A stretch of DNA of 64,000 nt, taken from NCBI GenBank assembly GCA_965215225.1, contig OZ244039.1, forward strand, positions 806,001-870,000, given 5' to 3'. The notes beneath the pieces are model-generated. The model saw only the letters and a program-made list of their open reading frames with translations, ran no database searches and had not been told where the DNA came from. Each line of letters opens with the position of its first letter. Position 1 is the first letter of the stretch. This document shows, piece after piece, positions 48,528 through 56,635 of this stretch. The stretch is from G965215225 sp965215225 (GTDB lineage: Bacteria; Pseudomonadota; Gammaproteobacteria; CBDBNL01; JAAOII01). A program made the position numbers and the translations under genes.

Positions 48528-49345
48528 AGATAGGGGCAAAACTAGCCATTGTTTTTGGGTTTGTCTATTTTTTAACTCTGATTCTGTTTTTTCCTATGCG
48601 CTATGTTCTATCTTGGATAGACACCCCATCCTTCCTTACTGTCGAGGTGGCAAGCGGGAGTATTTGGAAAGGTTCAGGGTCTATTAATCTTAAGACTTTG
48701 GAGACAGAAATTCCCTTGGATATAAGTTGGCGCGCTTGCCTTGCCGAGAGTTTCCCCTTTTACAGCAACTGCTTTAGCCTAACCAATCGCCACCTAAAAT
48801 TAAGTGGTAAGTTGGTAGGAGTGCCAGTAGAAGAGCTTCTAGTTCACGGCTTAAATGGGCAGATTGATTTTGCGGGGATGACTGATTTGGCAAAGGAGAT
48901 TGTTCCCCTAATAGTATTTGCTAACCCTCAGGGCAAAGCGCAGTTAGACCTAGACAAACTTCAATATTCTATAGTAGATAATAGACCGCTTTCATGGCAA
49001 GGAAATATTGAGATACTGGGGCTCAGTGTTTTTGGCGTTTCGATTCCCGATATTATTGCCCAATTAAATCAAGCTCCTTTCGTTTCTCAAAGTGCTCGTG
49101 AGGTTCTATTTGCCGAACAGGATCTTCCTAGCTTTCGTTTTGGAGGCGGGGATGAAAGACTTGGTATTCAAGGAGAGGGGCAGTTCTTGCCAGATAGGCA
49201 AGTAAAGGTGGCGATAGAATCGACAGTGCTAGAAAACAGCTTGAGACCAGCATTGGAGACCATAGCTGGCAGAAGGCAAGGCAACAAGTATTTTTGGGAA
49301 TATCAGGGCGAATATAGTTTGGACAAGAACATTCTAACCGACTAG
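48524..49345 (+). CDS. gspN: type II secretion system protein N
   Basis: 273 residues, one N-terminal membrane helix (about 6-26) and a beta-rich periplasmic domain with 'GSGSINLKTLETEIPLDISWR'-like start. Present in only some T2SS operons. Last gene of the operon; gspO (prepilin peptidase), required to process G-K, is not in the window. Ends 15 nt from the convergent argH. Confidence 0.85.
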   Translation: MKIGAKLAIVFGFVYFLTLILFFPMRYVLSWIDTPSFLTVEVASGSIWKGSGSINLKTLETEIPLDISWRACLAESFPFYSNCFSLTNRHLKLSGKLVGVPVEELLVHGLNGQIDFAGMTDLAKEIVPLIVFANPQGKAQLDLDKLQYSIVDNRPLSWQGNIEILGLSVFGVSIPDIIAQLNQAPFVSQSAREVLFAEQDLPSFRFGGGDERLGIQGEGQFLPDRQVKVAIESTVLENSLRPALETIAGRRQGNKYFWEYQGEYSLDKNILTD

Positions 49346-49360
49346 GTCATTCTTAGGTGG

Positions 49361-50755
49361 CTATCCGGCGCCAGCTTGTTTTTGCAGCACCTTCTTAGCC
49401 AAAGCTGTAGCCCTTTTGACCTGCTTGGGGGCACTTCCGCCCAGGTGGTTATAGGATGCTACAATCTCATCATAGTCCAGATATTTATATACATCCTTTT
49501 CTATAAGAGAACTAGCCTTTTGCATATCTGCTAAGGAAAGCTGGGACAATTCCATCCCTTTTTGCTGTGCCAGCTGGACGAGTTGCCCGCTAATTCTGTA
49601 GGCATCGCGAAAAGGAATATTCTTTGCCGTTAGGTAATCTGCTAAGCAGGTGGCATTAATATAGCCTTGCTTTAGGGCAGCGCGCATATTGTCAGGCTTA
49701 AATTTCATATCAGCTATAACCAGCTCACAGCCAGTCAGACAGCTGACTAGGGTTTGAACCGTGTCAAATAGAGGCTCCTTATCTTCCTGATTGTCTTTGT
49801 TATAGGCAAGAGGTTGTGCTTTCATCAGACATAGGAGAGCCACTAGATTGCCGAAAACCCGCCCGCTCTTTCCCCTTACCAGTTCAACCAAATCTGGATT
49901 CTTCTTCTGAGGCATGATGGAAGAACCAGTAGATAGCTTATCTGGCAACTGGATGAAACCAAATTGAGCGGTAGACCACAAGATAATCTCTTCACTCCAA
50001 CGGGAGAGATGCTGCATACAAATAGCGGCGACAGCTAAGAACTCAATAATGAAGTCACGACTACTGACCGCGTCAATAGAATTCGCCATTGGTTTGGTAA
50101 AGCCCAACTCTTTTGCCAGAAAGGGACGGTCAACCTTAATGGAAGTGCCTGCCAATGCGGCAGAACCTAAGGGCATTTGATTCACTCTCTTACGGCAATC
50201 CAACATTCTTTCATGGTCGCGGCTCAGCATCTCATACCATGCCATGAGATGATGCCCGCAGGTAATAGGCTGAGCCGGTTGCAAATGGGTAAATCCCGGC
50301 ATCAACAGCCCCGCAGTTTTTTCTGCTTGATTCACAAGAACCTGGCGAAGGCTCAGCATATGAGCGCAGATTAGGTCTATGGAATCTCTGAGGTAAAGAC
50401 GGGTGCCTGTGACTGATTGGTCGTTTCGCGAACGACCTATATGGAGTTTCTTGCCTGTCTTCCCTATTTTTCTTGTAAGACTTGCCTCTATATGCATATG
50501 AACGTCTTCTAATTCATCCTGCCATTTGAGTTTTTTTCCTTCTATGGTTGTGTGGACGGCTTCTAGCCCCTTCACTAGGGTTTGGTATTCTCCTTTTGTC
50601 AGAATGCCTATATTCAGGAGCATCTTGGCATGAGCAAGAGAAATAGCTATATCTTGGCGAAAAAGGCGGCGATCAAAATAGTGGGATGCATTGATCTTTT
50701 GGACCCATTTATCTGGGTGGTCTGTCAATACCCCTTGGAGTAATTTCTTCGTCAT
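49361..50755 (-). CDS. argH: argininosuccinate lyase
   Basis: Last step of arginine synthesis. 464 residues from the ATG at 50755; a longer frame to 50827 lies inside mutM. Signature 'GSSIMPQKKNPDLVELVRGKSG' is present with the catalytic serine loop, plus 'HIGRSRNDQ' and 'TCGHHLMAW'-type blocks. The start shares a base with the mutM stop, so the two are coupled; the pairing is not a known functional unit. Confidence 0.96.
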   Translation of the reverse strand: MTKKLLQGVLTDHPDKWVQKINASHYFDRRLFRQDIAISLAHAKMLLNIGILTKGEYQTLVKGLEAVHTTIEGKKLKWQDELEDVHMHIEASLTRKIGKTGKKLHIGRSRNDQSVTGTRLYLRDSIDLICAHMLSLRQVLVNQAEKTAGLLMPGFTHLQPAQPITCGHHLMAWYEMLSRDHERMLDCRKRVNQMPLGSAALAGTSIKVDRPFLAKELGFTKPMANSIDAVSSRDFIIEFLAVAAICMQHLSRWSEEIILWSTAQFGFIQLPDKLSTGSSIMPQKKNPDLVELVRGKSGRVFGNLVALLCLMKAQPLAYNKDNQEDKEPLFDTVQTLVSCLTGCELVIADMKFKPDNMRAALKQGYINATCLADYLTAKNIPFRDAYRISGQLVQLAQQKGMELSQLSLADMQKASSLIEKDVYKYLDYDEIVASYNHLGGSAPKQVKRATALAKKVLQKQAGAG

Positions 50756-51558
50756 TATTTCTGACAGCTGGGACAGAAGAAAGTTGCTCTTTGTCCCAAT
50801 AGTTGACGGAAGATAGGAGAAGAACACCTAGGGCATTGGCTCTTACCATAGGCATTGAGTTTCAAGTGGAAATAGCCAATATCCCCATCAGCAACTTGAT
50901 AATTACGAATCCTAGTTCCTCCCGCTTTAAGAGCGGCTCGCAGAACTCTTTTTATACATGCAACCAACTTATCACAATCGCTGAGGCTCAATTGGTTTGA
51001 CAAACGAAAGGGAGAAATACGCGCAAGCCATAGGGATTCGTTCGCGTAGATGTTTCCCACCCCCACCAGATAATGATTTGTCATAAGCAAAGATTTAATC
51101 GGCATTTTACTCTTAGAGGTTATCTTATACAGGCTATCTCGGTTAAATGTTTTCTCTAGAGGCTCATATCCTAATCCAGCCAATACTGAGGTCTTGTCCT
51201 TTTTGCCTTCCCAAAGGAAACAGCCGAATCTGCGAGGGTCATTAAATCTAACTAAGCAATGACCGAAAACCAGGTCTATGTGGTCGTGTTTTTGCAGAGG
51301 GCTCTTCTTATCTATTAATCTAAGCGAACCAGACATACCTAAATGGACTAGTAGATTACCGTGAACAAAGTGTATTATGATGTATTTGCCTCGTCTTGTT
51401 AAGGATATTATCTTCCTCCCTTTCAGTATACTAGGTAGGTCATTGCGAACTCTATATCTTAGACGCTTATCGCGAATAACCACCTGTCTCACATTCCTAT
51501 TAATTAAATGAGGGTAAAGATGGGTTCGGGTGGTTTCTACTTCAGGGAGTTCGGGCAT
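50755..51558 (-). CDS. mutM: formamidopyrimidine-DNA glycosylase
   Basis: Base-excision repair of oxidised purines. N-terminal catalytic 'MPELPEVETTR' (P1/E2 after Met removal), K in 'VHLGMSGSLRL', helix-two-turn-helix 'GVGNIYANESLWLARISPF' and C-terminal zinc finger with CxxC at 'CPRCSS' and 'CPSC'. 267 residues, normal. Confidence 0.96.
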   Translation of the reverse strand: MPELPEVETTRTHLYPHLINRNVRQVVIRDKRLRYRVRNDLPSILKGRKIISLTRRGKYIIIHFVHGNLLVHLGMSGSLRLIDKKSPLQKHDHIDLVFGHCLVRFNDPRRFGCFLWEGKKDKTSVLAGLGYEPLEKTFNRDSLYKITSKSKMPIKSLLMTNHYLVGVGNIYANESLWLARISPFRLSNQLSLSDCDKLVACIKRVLRAALKAGGTRIRNYQVADGDIGYFHLKLNAYGKSQCPRCSSPIFRQLLGQRATFFCPSCQK

Positions 51559-51663
51559 AATGAAATTATATATAATTCTAGGAATTATATAAGGGCAAAA
51601 TTATATGGGAGAGATCCAGAGTCAATTAGTTGGGCTCAAGTGATAATGACATAAAATCATTTT

Positions 51664-52722
51664 ATGAGACGAAGAACCCTGTTGAAGACAGCCCTAGTGG
51701 GATTGGCGGCTATAGGGCTTAAAGATTTGGTAACCAAGCCAGTTCATGCAGCTCAAGACAAGAGGAAGTGGAGGATGGTCACCTCTTGGTCGGAAGGGGC
51801 ACCTGGCACAGGTCAGGTTGCAGAGAGGTTAGCAAAGAGGATCAGCATTCTCTCTCAACAAGAACTAACCATAGAGGTTTATGCTGCTGATAAGCTGGTG
51901 GGTCCCTTTGAAGTTTTTGATGCGGTTTCAAGAGGCACGGTTGAACTGGGTCACAGTGCTTCTTTCTTTTGGGCGGGCAAGAGCCCCCTTAGTGCTTTTT
52001 GGACTTCAGTGCCCTTTGGTCTTAATCCTACTCAGCATCATGCCTGGTTGTATGAGGGGGGCGGACAAGAACTATGGGATCAACTCTATGGTGATTTTGG
52101 TTTGCGCGGATTTGCCGCTGGCAACTCAGGACCCAGCATGGGTGGTTGGTTTAAGAAGCCCCTTACAGCTAAGGGATTTCGGGGACTTAAGATGCGAATG
52201 CCTGGCTTGGCTGGAAGAGTTGTCAAAGAGTTAGGTGCATTGCCTGTTTCTGTAGCCCCAGCTGAGATATTCCAATCTCTTCAAAGTGGCGCATTGGATA
52301 GCGCTGAATTTCTTGCTCCTTGGCAAGACTATGCCTATGGACTACATAAGGCGGCAAGCTATTATTATTATCCTGGCTTTCACGAACCCAATGGATCTGC
52401 CGAGTGTCTGATTAACCTTAAGGCATATGAATCCTTGCCTAAGCATATTAAAGAAGTGATTATCTCTGCCTGCCAGGCAGAGAATGTGCGCGGTCTGAGC
52501 GAAAGTCATTGGTATAATGCGGTTTCATTGGAGCAGTTAACTAAAACTCAAGGAGTAGAACTAAGAGCCTATGACCCACAGCTATTAGGACAGCTTAAAG
52601 AGGCAAGTGAACAGGTTTTGATTGAGGTAGGAAGCGGAAGCGATCTGGCGAGGCGTATTTATCAATCCTATAGTCGGGCGAGGGACTTAACTGCTCGCTG
52701 GTCATCTATGCAACAAATTTAA
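51664..52722 (+). CDS. TRAP-type substrate-binding protein (DctP/TakP family)
   Basis: 352 residues. N-terminal 'RRRTLLK' then a hydrophobic segment ending 'VHAAQ', a Tat-like signal. The body contains 'EVYAADKLVGPFEVFDAVSRGTVELGHSASFFW' and 'FRGLKMRMPGLAGRVVKELGALPVSVAPAEIFQSLQSGALDSAEF', diagnostic of TakP-type keto-acid or lactate binding proteins. The DctQ and DctM membrane partners are not adjacent, so it is an orphan in this window. It is followed by aroC after 11 nt. Confidence 0.88.
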   Translation: MRRRTLLKTALVGLAAIGLKDLVTKPVHAAQDKRKWRMVTSWSEGAPGTGQVAERLAKRISILSQQELTIEVYAADKLVGPFEVFDAVSRGTVELGHSASFFWAGKSPLSAFWTSVPFGLNPTQHHAWLYEGGGQELWDQLYGDFGLRGFAAGNSGPSMGGWFKKPLTAKGFRGLKMRMPGLAGRVVKELGALPVSVAPAEIFQSLQSGALDSAEFLAPWQDYAYGLHKAASYYYYPGFHEPNGSAECLINLKAYESLPKHIKEVIISACQAENVRGLSESHWYNAVSLEQLTKTQGVELRAYDPQLLGQLKEASEQVLIEVGSGSDLARRIYQSYSRARDLTARWSSMQQI

Positions 52723-52733
52723 CAAATTTAATA

Positions 52734-53795
52734 ATGAATAGTTTCGGTAGAATATTTTGCTTAACCAGTTTTGGCGAAAGCCATGGACCAGCCATAGGCG
52801 GAATTGTTGATGGTTGTCCGCCTGGGCTTGATCTCAGCGAGGCTGATATTCAAAAGGAACTAGATAGGCGCCGCCCTGGTCAGTCTAAGTGGACGACACA
52901 ACGTAATGAAGCAGATCGGGTTTCTATTCTTGCTGGTGTTTTTGAGGGCAAGACCACTGGCGCTCCTATTGGGCTTCTCATCAAGAACCAGGATGCTAGA
53001 TCCAAGGACTATGAAAGCATTCGCAATCTCTTTCGTCCTGGCCATGCGGATTTTACCTATCAGAAAAAATATGGCAGAAGGGATTATCGCGGAGGAGGCA
53101 GGTCTTCCGCTCGTGAGACGGCTATAAGAGTGGCAGCTGGAGCAATTGCTCGCAAACTATTGAAGCGGGATTATGATGTCGAGATTAGAGCCCATCTTGT
53201 TCAGGTGGGAAATATCAAGGCAAGTTCTTATGATAGTCAGCTGGTAGATAAGAATCCCTTTTTTTGTGGCGATAAGGCTATGGTAGCAAAGTTACCTCAG
53301 TTGCTGACAGATTTGCGTAAGGAAGGGGATTCAGTTGGCGCAGCCATTCAAGTAGAAGCTACCAATGTTCCAGCAGGTTGGGGAGCACCGGTCTTTGACC
53401 GGTTGGATGCTGATTTAGCTAAGGCTCTGATGGGTATCAACGCTGCCAAAGGAGTTGAAATAGGGGCGGGGTTTGCTGCGGTCGAACAAAAAGGCAGTGA
53501 GCATAGAGACGAGATGACAGCTAAGGGTTTTTTATCCAACAACGCGGGAGGTATTTTGGGGGGAATTAGTAGTGGTCAGCCGCTATTGGCAAGAGTTGCT
53601 TTTAAGCCCACTTCTAGCATATTAAAGCCAGCTCGAACTATTACTGAAGAAGGCGAAGAAACTCAAGTAGTAGTAAAGGGCAGGCATGACCCTTGTGTTG
53701 CTATTCGGGCAGTGCCGATTGTTGAAGCCATGACTTCTCTCACTCTGATAGATCACTGCTTGTTGCACCTTGCTCAATGTGGCTTGCGTCCTTGA
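52734..53795 (+). CDS. aroC: chorismate synthase
   Basis: Final shikimate-pathway enzyme, FMN-dependent. 353 residues. 'FGESHGPAIGGIVDGCPPG' at the start, 'GGGRSSARETAIRVAAGAIA' and 'HDPCVAIRAVPIVEAM' near the end are signatures. Its 3' end overlaps the convergent oxidoreductase gene by 22 nt. Confidence 0.97.
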   Translation: MNSFGRIFCLTSFGESHGPAIGGIVDGCPPGLDLSEADIQKELDRRRPGQSKWTTQRNEADRVSILAGVFEGKTTGAPIGLLIKNQDARSKDYESIRNLFRPGHADFTYQKKYGRRDYRGGGRSSARETAIRVAAGAIARKLLKRDYDVEIRAHLVQVGNIKASSYDSQLVDKNPFFCGDKAMVAKLPQLLTDLRKEGDSVGAAIQVEATNVPAGWGAPVFDRLDADLAKALMGINAAKGVEIGAGFAAVEQKGSEHRDEMTAKGFLSNNAGGILGGISSGQPLLARVAFKPTSSILKPARTITEEGEETQVVVKGRHDPCVAIRAVPIVEAMTSLTLIDHCLLHLAQCGLRP

Positions 53796-54712
53796 ATTCC
53801 TTTTTTAAGTAGTTGATTTAAGGACAGAGCAGCTGAAAGACTCTGCATACCATCTTCACCGCTTACTAAGGGAGGCGAGCCGGTTTCTACCGCTTTGATG
53901 AAAGCCTTGATTTCTGCAAAGAGAGCGTCTTCTTCTTTTTGACAATCGTGTTTTTGTTCTTCTAGCTCATTGCTCTTATTCTTGGTGATGATAGTTAGCT
54001 TTTGGTCTTTCATATTGGCAGATATATAGCAATTCTTTTGAAAGACTCTAATCATTCGCGATGGAACGCGACTGACCCGACTGGCGCTGACATTAGCGAT
54101 GCAACCATTGGCAAAGACTATATAGCTATGAGCAACATCCGTTTGGTCAGAAAGAACTCTCAGACCTGCTCCATTCATATGTTTGATAGGGGCTTGAACC
54201 AGATGAAATAATAGGTCAATGTCGTGAACCATCAAATCTAGTACCACATTGATATCGGATGAGCGCTGGTTGAAGGAAAAGTGCCTCTCCACGCTTATAT
54301 ATTCGGGTGAGTGGCATAGATTTTGCAACTGTTGGAAAGTAGGATTAAACCTTTCAATATGACCTATTTGAAGAATCAGAGATTTGCGAGCGGCTGTAGC
54401 TATCATTTCTTCCGCTTCAGTGCAAGTGATTGCCATGGGCTTTTCTACCAGACAATGACTGCCAGCTCTAAGGAAGTCGCAACTAATTTGATGATGTAGT
54501 AGGGTAGGGACTACTATGCTAACCAGGTCTACTTTACCAAGCACTTCTTGATAATCTAAATAATAGTCGCAGCCTAATTTTGTTGCCCATTGTTTAGCCC
54601 TGCTCTCCTCACAGTCTACTACTGCCTTGAGCAATCCTAGTTGAGCATATTTTTCCGCGTGAAATCTGCCTAGATAACCAACACCTATGACGGCTGCTGT
54701 GAGTTTTTTCAT
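53774..54712 (-). CDS. Gfo/Idh/MocA-family oxidoreductase
   Basis: 312 residues. Rossmann fold start 'AVIGVGYLGRFHAEKYAQLG' and the catalytic-loop motif 'VEKPMAI'; C-terminal part has 'VLDLMVHDIDLL'. The sequence resembles the group that includes GnnA (UDP-GlcNAc 3-dehydrogenase of lipid A modification), but no gnnB neighbour is present, so this is only a suggestion. Last gene of the leuA operon; overlaps rsmI by 4 nt. Confidence 0.85.
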   Translation of the reverse strand: MKKLTAAVIGVGYLGRFHAEKYAQLGLLKAVVDCEESRAKQWATKLGCDYYLDYQEVLGKVDLVSIVVPTLLHHQISCDFLRAGSHCLVEKPMAITCTEAEEMIATAARKSLILQIGHIERFNPTFQQLQNLCHSPEYISVERHFSFNQRSSDINVVLDLMVHDIDLLFHLVQAPIKHMNGAGLRVLSDQTDVAHSYIVFANGCIANVSASRVSRVPSRMIRVFQKNCYISANMKDQKLTIITKNKSNELEEQKHDCQKEEDALFAEIKAFIKAVETGSPPLVSGEDGMQSLSAALSLNQLLKKGIQGRKPH

Positions 54713-55551
54713 TGTTCTTGTTGAACCCTAAGCGCTTGATGATAGAAGAGGTTCTTGCTCTTTTTTCTCAGCTCGGCTGCTGTCTTGACAGCTCTTTTAA
54801 GAGATAGCTCCTTAAGTAGCAATCTGAGAGTTCGTTCGTCTTCATCATCCCATTCGTCCTCTTGTCTCTGTTGCTCTTGCCTTCCTTCTACTACCAATAC
54901 TATCTCACCTTTCATCTCTTGGGAGCAAACCAACTGATTAATCTCAGCTAGAGTGCCGCCAATCAGCTGTTCATTTATCTTGGTTAGTTCTCTGGCTAAT
55001 AAGGCTTTTCTATGACTTCCCCAAATGGAGCAGATATCATCGCAACTTTTGCGGATGCGTTGAGGCGTTTCATAGAAGACAGTTGTTGAAGTTGCCGAAC
55101 GATGTTTGTTTAGATAGGCACGTCTAGAGGATGGCTGGCGAGGAAGATAGCCGCCGAAAAAGAAAGAATCCGCATCAAAACCACTGATTGAAAGGGCGCT
55201 GATAGCGGCGCAGGCCCCTGGGATGGGTATGACACGAATATGGTTGCTATGACTGAATTGAACCAGCAACTTGCCTGGGTCTGAAATTAAGGGACTACCA
55301 GCATCACTTATGAGGGCAATGGCTGCGTCCTTTTTAATTAAGGAGCATAGCTTAGTGTTTTGATTCAGATACTTTTCTTCATAAGCGTCAAATCTCTTTA
55401 AGGGAGTTGTAATCTTATATGCCCTGAGCAAGCGAATACTGTGAGAAGTGTCTTCGGCAAGAATGAGTTCTGCGGCTAAGAGAGTTTGAATGGCTCGCTG
55501 ACTGATATCCGCTAGGTTTCCAATTGGAGTAGCGACAACATAGAGAGGCAT
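54709..55551 (-). CDS. rsmI: 16S rRNA (cytidine(1402)-2'-O)-methyltransferase
   Basis: SAM-dependent tetrapyrrole-methylase fold. 'VVATPIGNLADISQRA', 'EDTSHS', 'ALISDAGSPLISDPG' and 'FYETPQRI' are the family signatures. 280 residues, normal. Overlaps the DUF971 gene by 1 nt (TAATG) and the oxidoreductase by 4 nt. Confidence 0.95.
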   Translation of the reverse strand: MPLYVVATPIGNLADISQRAIQTLLAAELILAEDTSHSIRLLRAYKITTPLKRFDAYEEKYLNQNTKLCSLIKKDAAIALISDAGSPLISDPGKLLVQFSHSNHIRVIPIPGACAAISALSISGFDADSFFFGGYLPRQPSSRRAYLNKHRSATSTTVFYETPQRIRKSCDDICSIWGSHRKALLARELTKINEQLIGGTLAEINQLVCSQEMKGEIVLVVEGRQEQQRQEDEWDDEDERTLRLLLKELSLKRAVKTAAELRKKSKNLFYHQALRVQQEQ

Positions 55552-55907
55552 TATTCCTTAGCTTTGGCTTCTCTGATGTGAAGAGGCTGGGCTTTTTCTG
55601 TTTTAACTTGTGCTTGCATTTGTCTGAGCTGTTGGTTCTTCCACTCAATAGAGATTTGGCGTAAATATTCCCAGTTGTAGATACCTGTATTATGACCATC
55701 GTCGAAATATAGTTGCAGCGCATAGTTGCCCACTAGCTTCACCTTTTCTATTCTTATATGAGGGTTGTAGGCAGAAGGATTGGCTTTCATCTCCGCTGAG
55801 GGAGACTTGGCGCGCATATAGGCAGCTGGAAGGGCAAAACTGTTGTCCTTATAGCCTAGTTCTAAGGTGTTGGACTTTTGATGCAGAATAATCTTATTTG
55901 GAACCAT
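55551..55907 (-). CDS. DUF971 domain protein
   Basis: 118 residues from the ATG at 55907, which shares a base with the upstream stop (TGATG). 'ILHQKSNTLELGYKDN' and 'LVGNYALQLYFDDGHNTGIYNWEYLRQI' are typical of DUF971, the small domain also found at the N-terminus of gamma-butyrobetaine hydroxylase. Role not established, sometimes linked to iron-sulfur or Mrp-type proteins. The longer frame upstream to 55946 lies inside the neighbouring gene. Confidence 0.85.
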   Translation of the reverse strand: MVPNKIILHQKSNTLELGYKDNSFALPAAYMRAKSPSAEMKANPSAYNPHIRIEKVKLVGNYALQLYFDDGHNTGIYNWEYLRQISIEWKNQQLRQMQAQVKTEKAQPLHIREAKAKE

Positions 55908-56635
55908 CAGCTGATTGAGTTTCTTAAAGAAGCCAGCTGTTCCCAAGCTTTTATACGTCTCTTGGGTTCTTGCACCAATAGCCCTAGACTATCCAACTTA
56001 ATAATATTAATAGCGGGAATGCTTGTGCTAAGCCTGCTCTTTCCCATAAGAATAAGCCACTCGCACCCGTTATTTTCAATCAAGGATGTGAGAAAGCCTA
56101 GATAGGCCTGTTCGGCTGATTCATTTTCTTCATCCAGTGGGAAAGGCGGCGGCCAGGGAAGAGAACGAATTACAGGAGAGCCTTTTAGCCCGCAACGAGA
56201 TAGCATGGTGTCTAGTAGTTCTCTTTGTTGAGAAGGCAATTCTAGCTCGCCAGTTATTTCATAAAGGACAGCCACAGGAGGAATGACCAAAGCCTCATAA
56301 CGAAAGGACACGAGATCCTGGAGGTCTGTTGTCTTGGGAGGGCTTTTGACTGGTTGGGTTGTCGGCTGGTTGCTAGACTCTATAGCCACAGAGTCCTTTT
56401 GTTCCACTTGAGCCTCAACCTCTTTATTAGTTGGAAGTCTTACTTCTTCCCGAGCTATTGAGCGGGAGTCTGGAACAAATGAAAACCCCACCCTCTTTGC
56501 CTTAGCAGGCTGTTCTCTGGCTGTTGAACGGGGGTCTGGAACAAAGGAAGCTAAGACCTGCTCTTTCTGTGAGAGCTTAGGCCGCCGTGTCCAGAAGATC
56601 AACCCCAGTGAAGCAAGAAGCTGGTTTGCTGTCAC
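55907..56635 (-). CDS. possible HolD-like (DNA polymerase III psi) / UDG-fold protein
   Basis: 242 residues, no clear family. The N-terminus 'LLASLGLIFWTRRP' resembles the conserved 'MGI-W-R' start of polymerase III psi subunits, and the C-terminal part (about 110-242) ends 'RRIKAWEQLASL', like the end of uracil-DNA-glycosylase-fold proteins, the fold psi has. Between them is a low-complexity Pro/Gln/Ser/Thr linker containing an imperfect internal duplication of 'SFVPDPRSTARE' (residues 30-41 and 52-63). It overlaps leuA by 4 nt. The assignment is a hypothesis from motif resemblance. Confidence 0.45.
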   Translation of the reverse strand: MTANQLLASLGLIFWTRRPKLSQKEQVLASFVPDPRSTAREQPAKAKRVGFSFVPDSRSIAREEVRLPTNKEVEAQVEQKDSVAIESSNQPTTQPVKSPPKTTDLQDLVSFRYEALVIPPVAVLYEITGELELPSQQRELLDTMLSRCGLKGSPVIRSLPWPPPFPLDEENESAEQAYLGFLTSLIENNGCEWLILMGKSRLSTSIPAINIIKLDSLGLLVQEPKRRIKAWEQLASLRNSIS

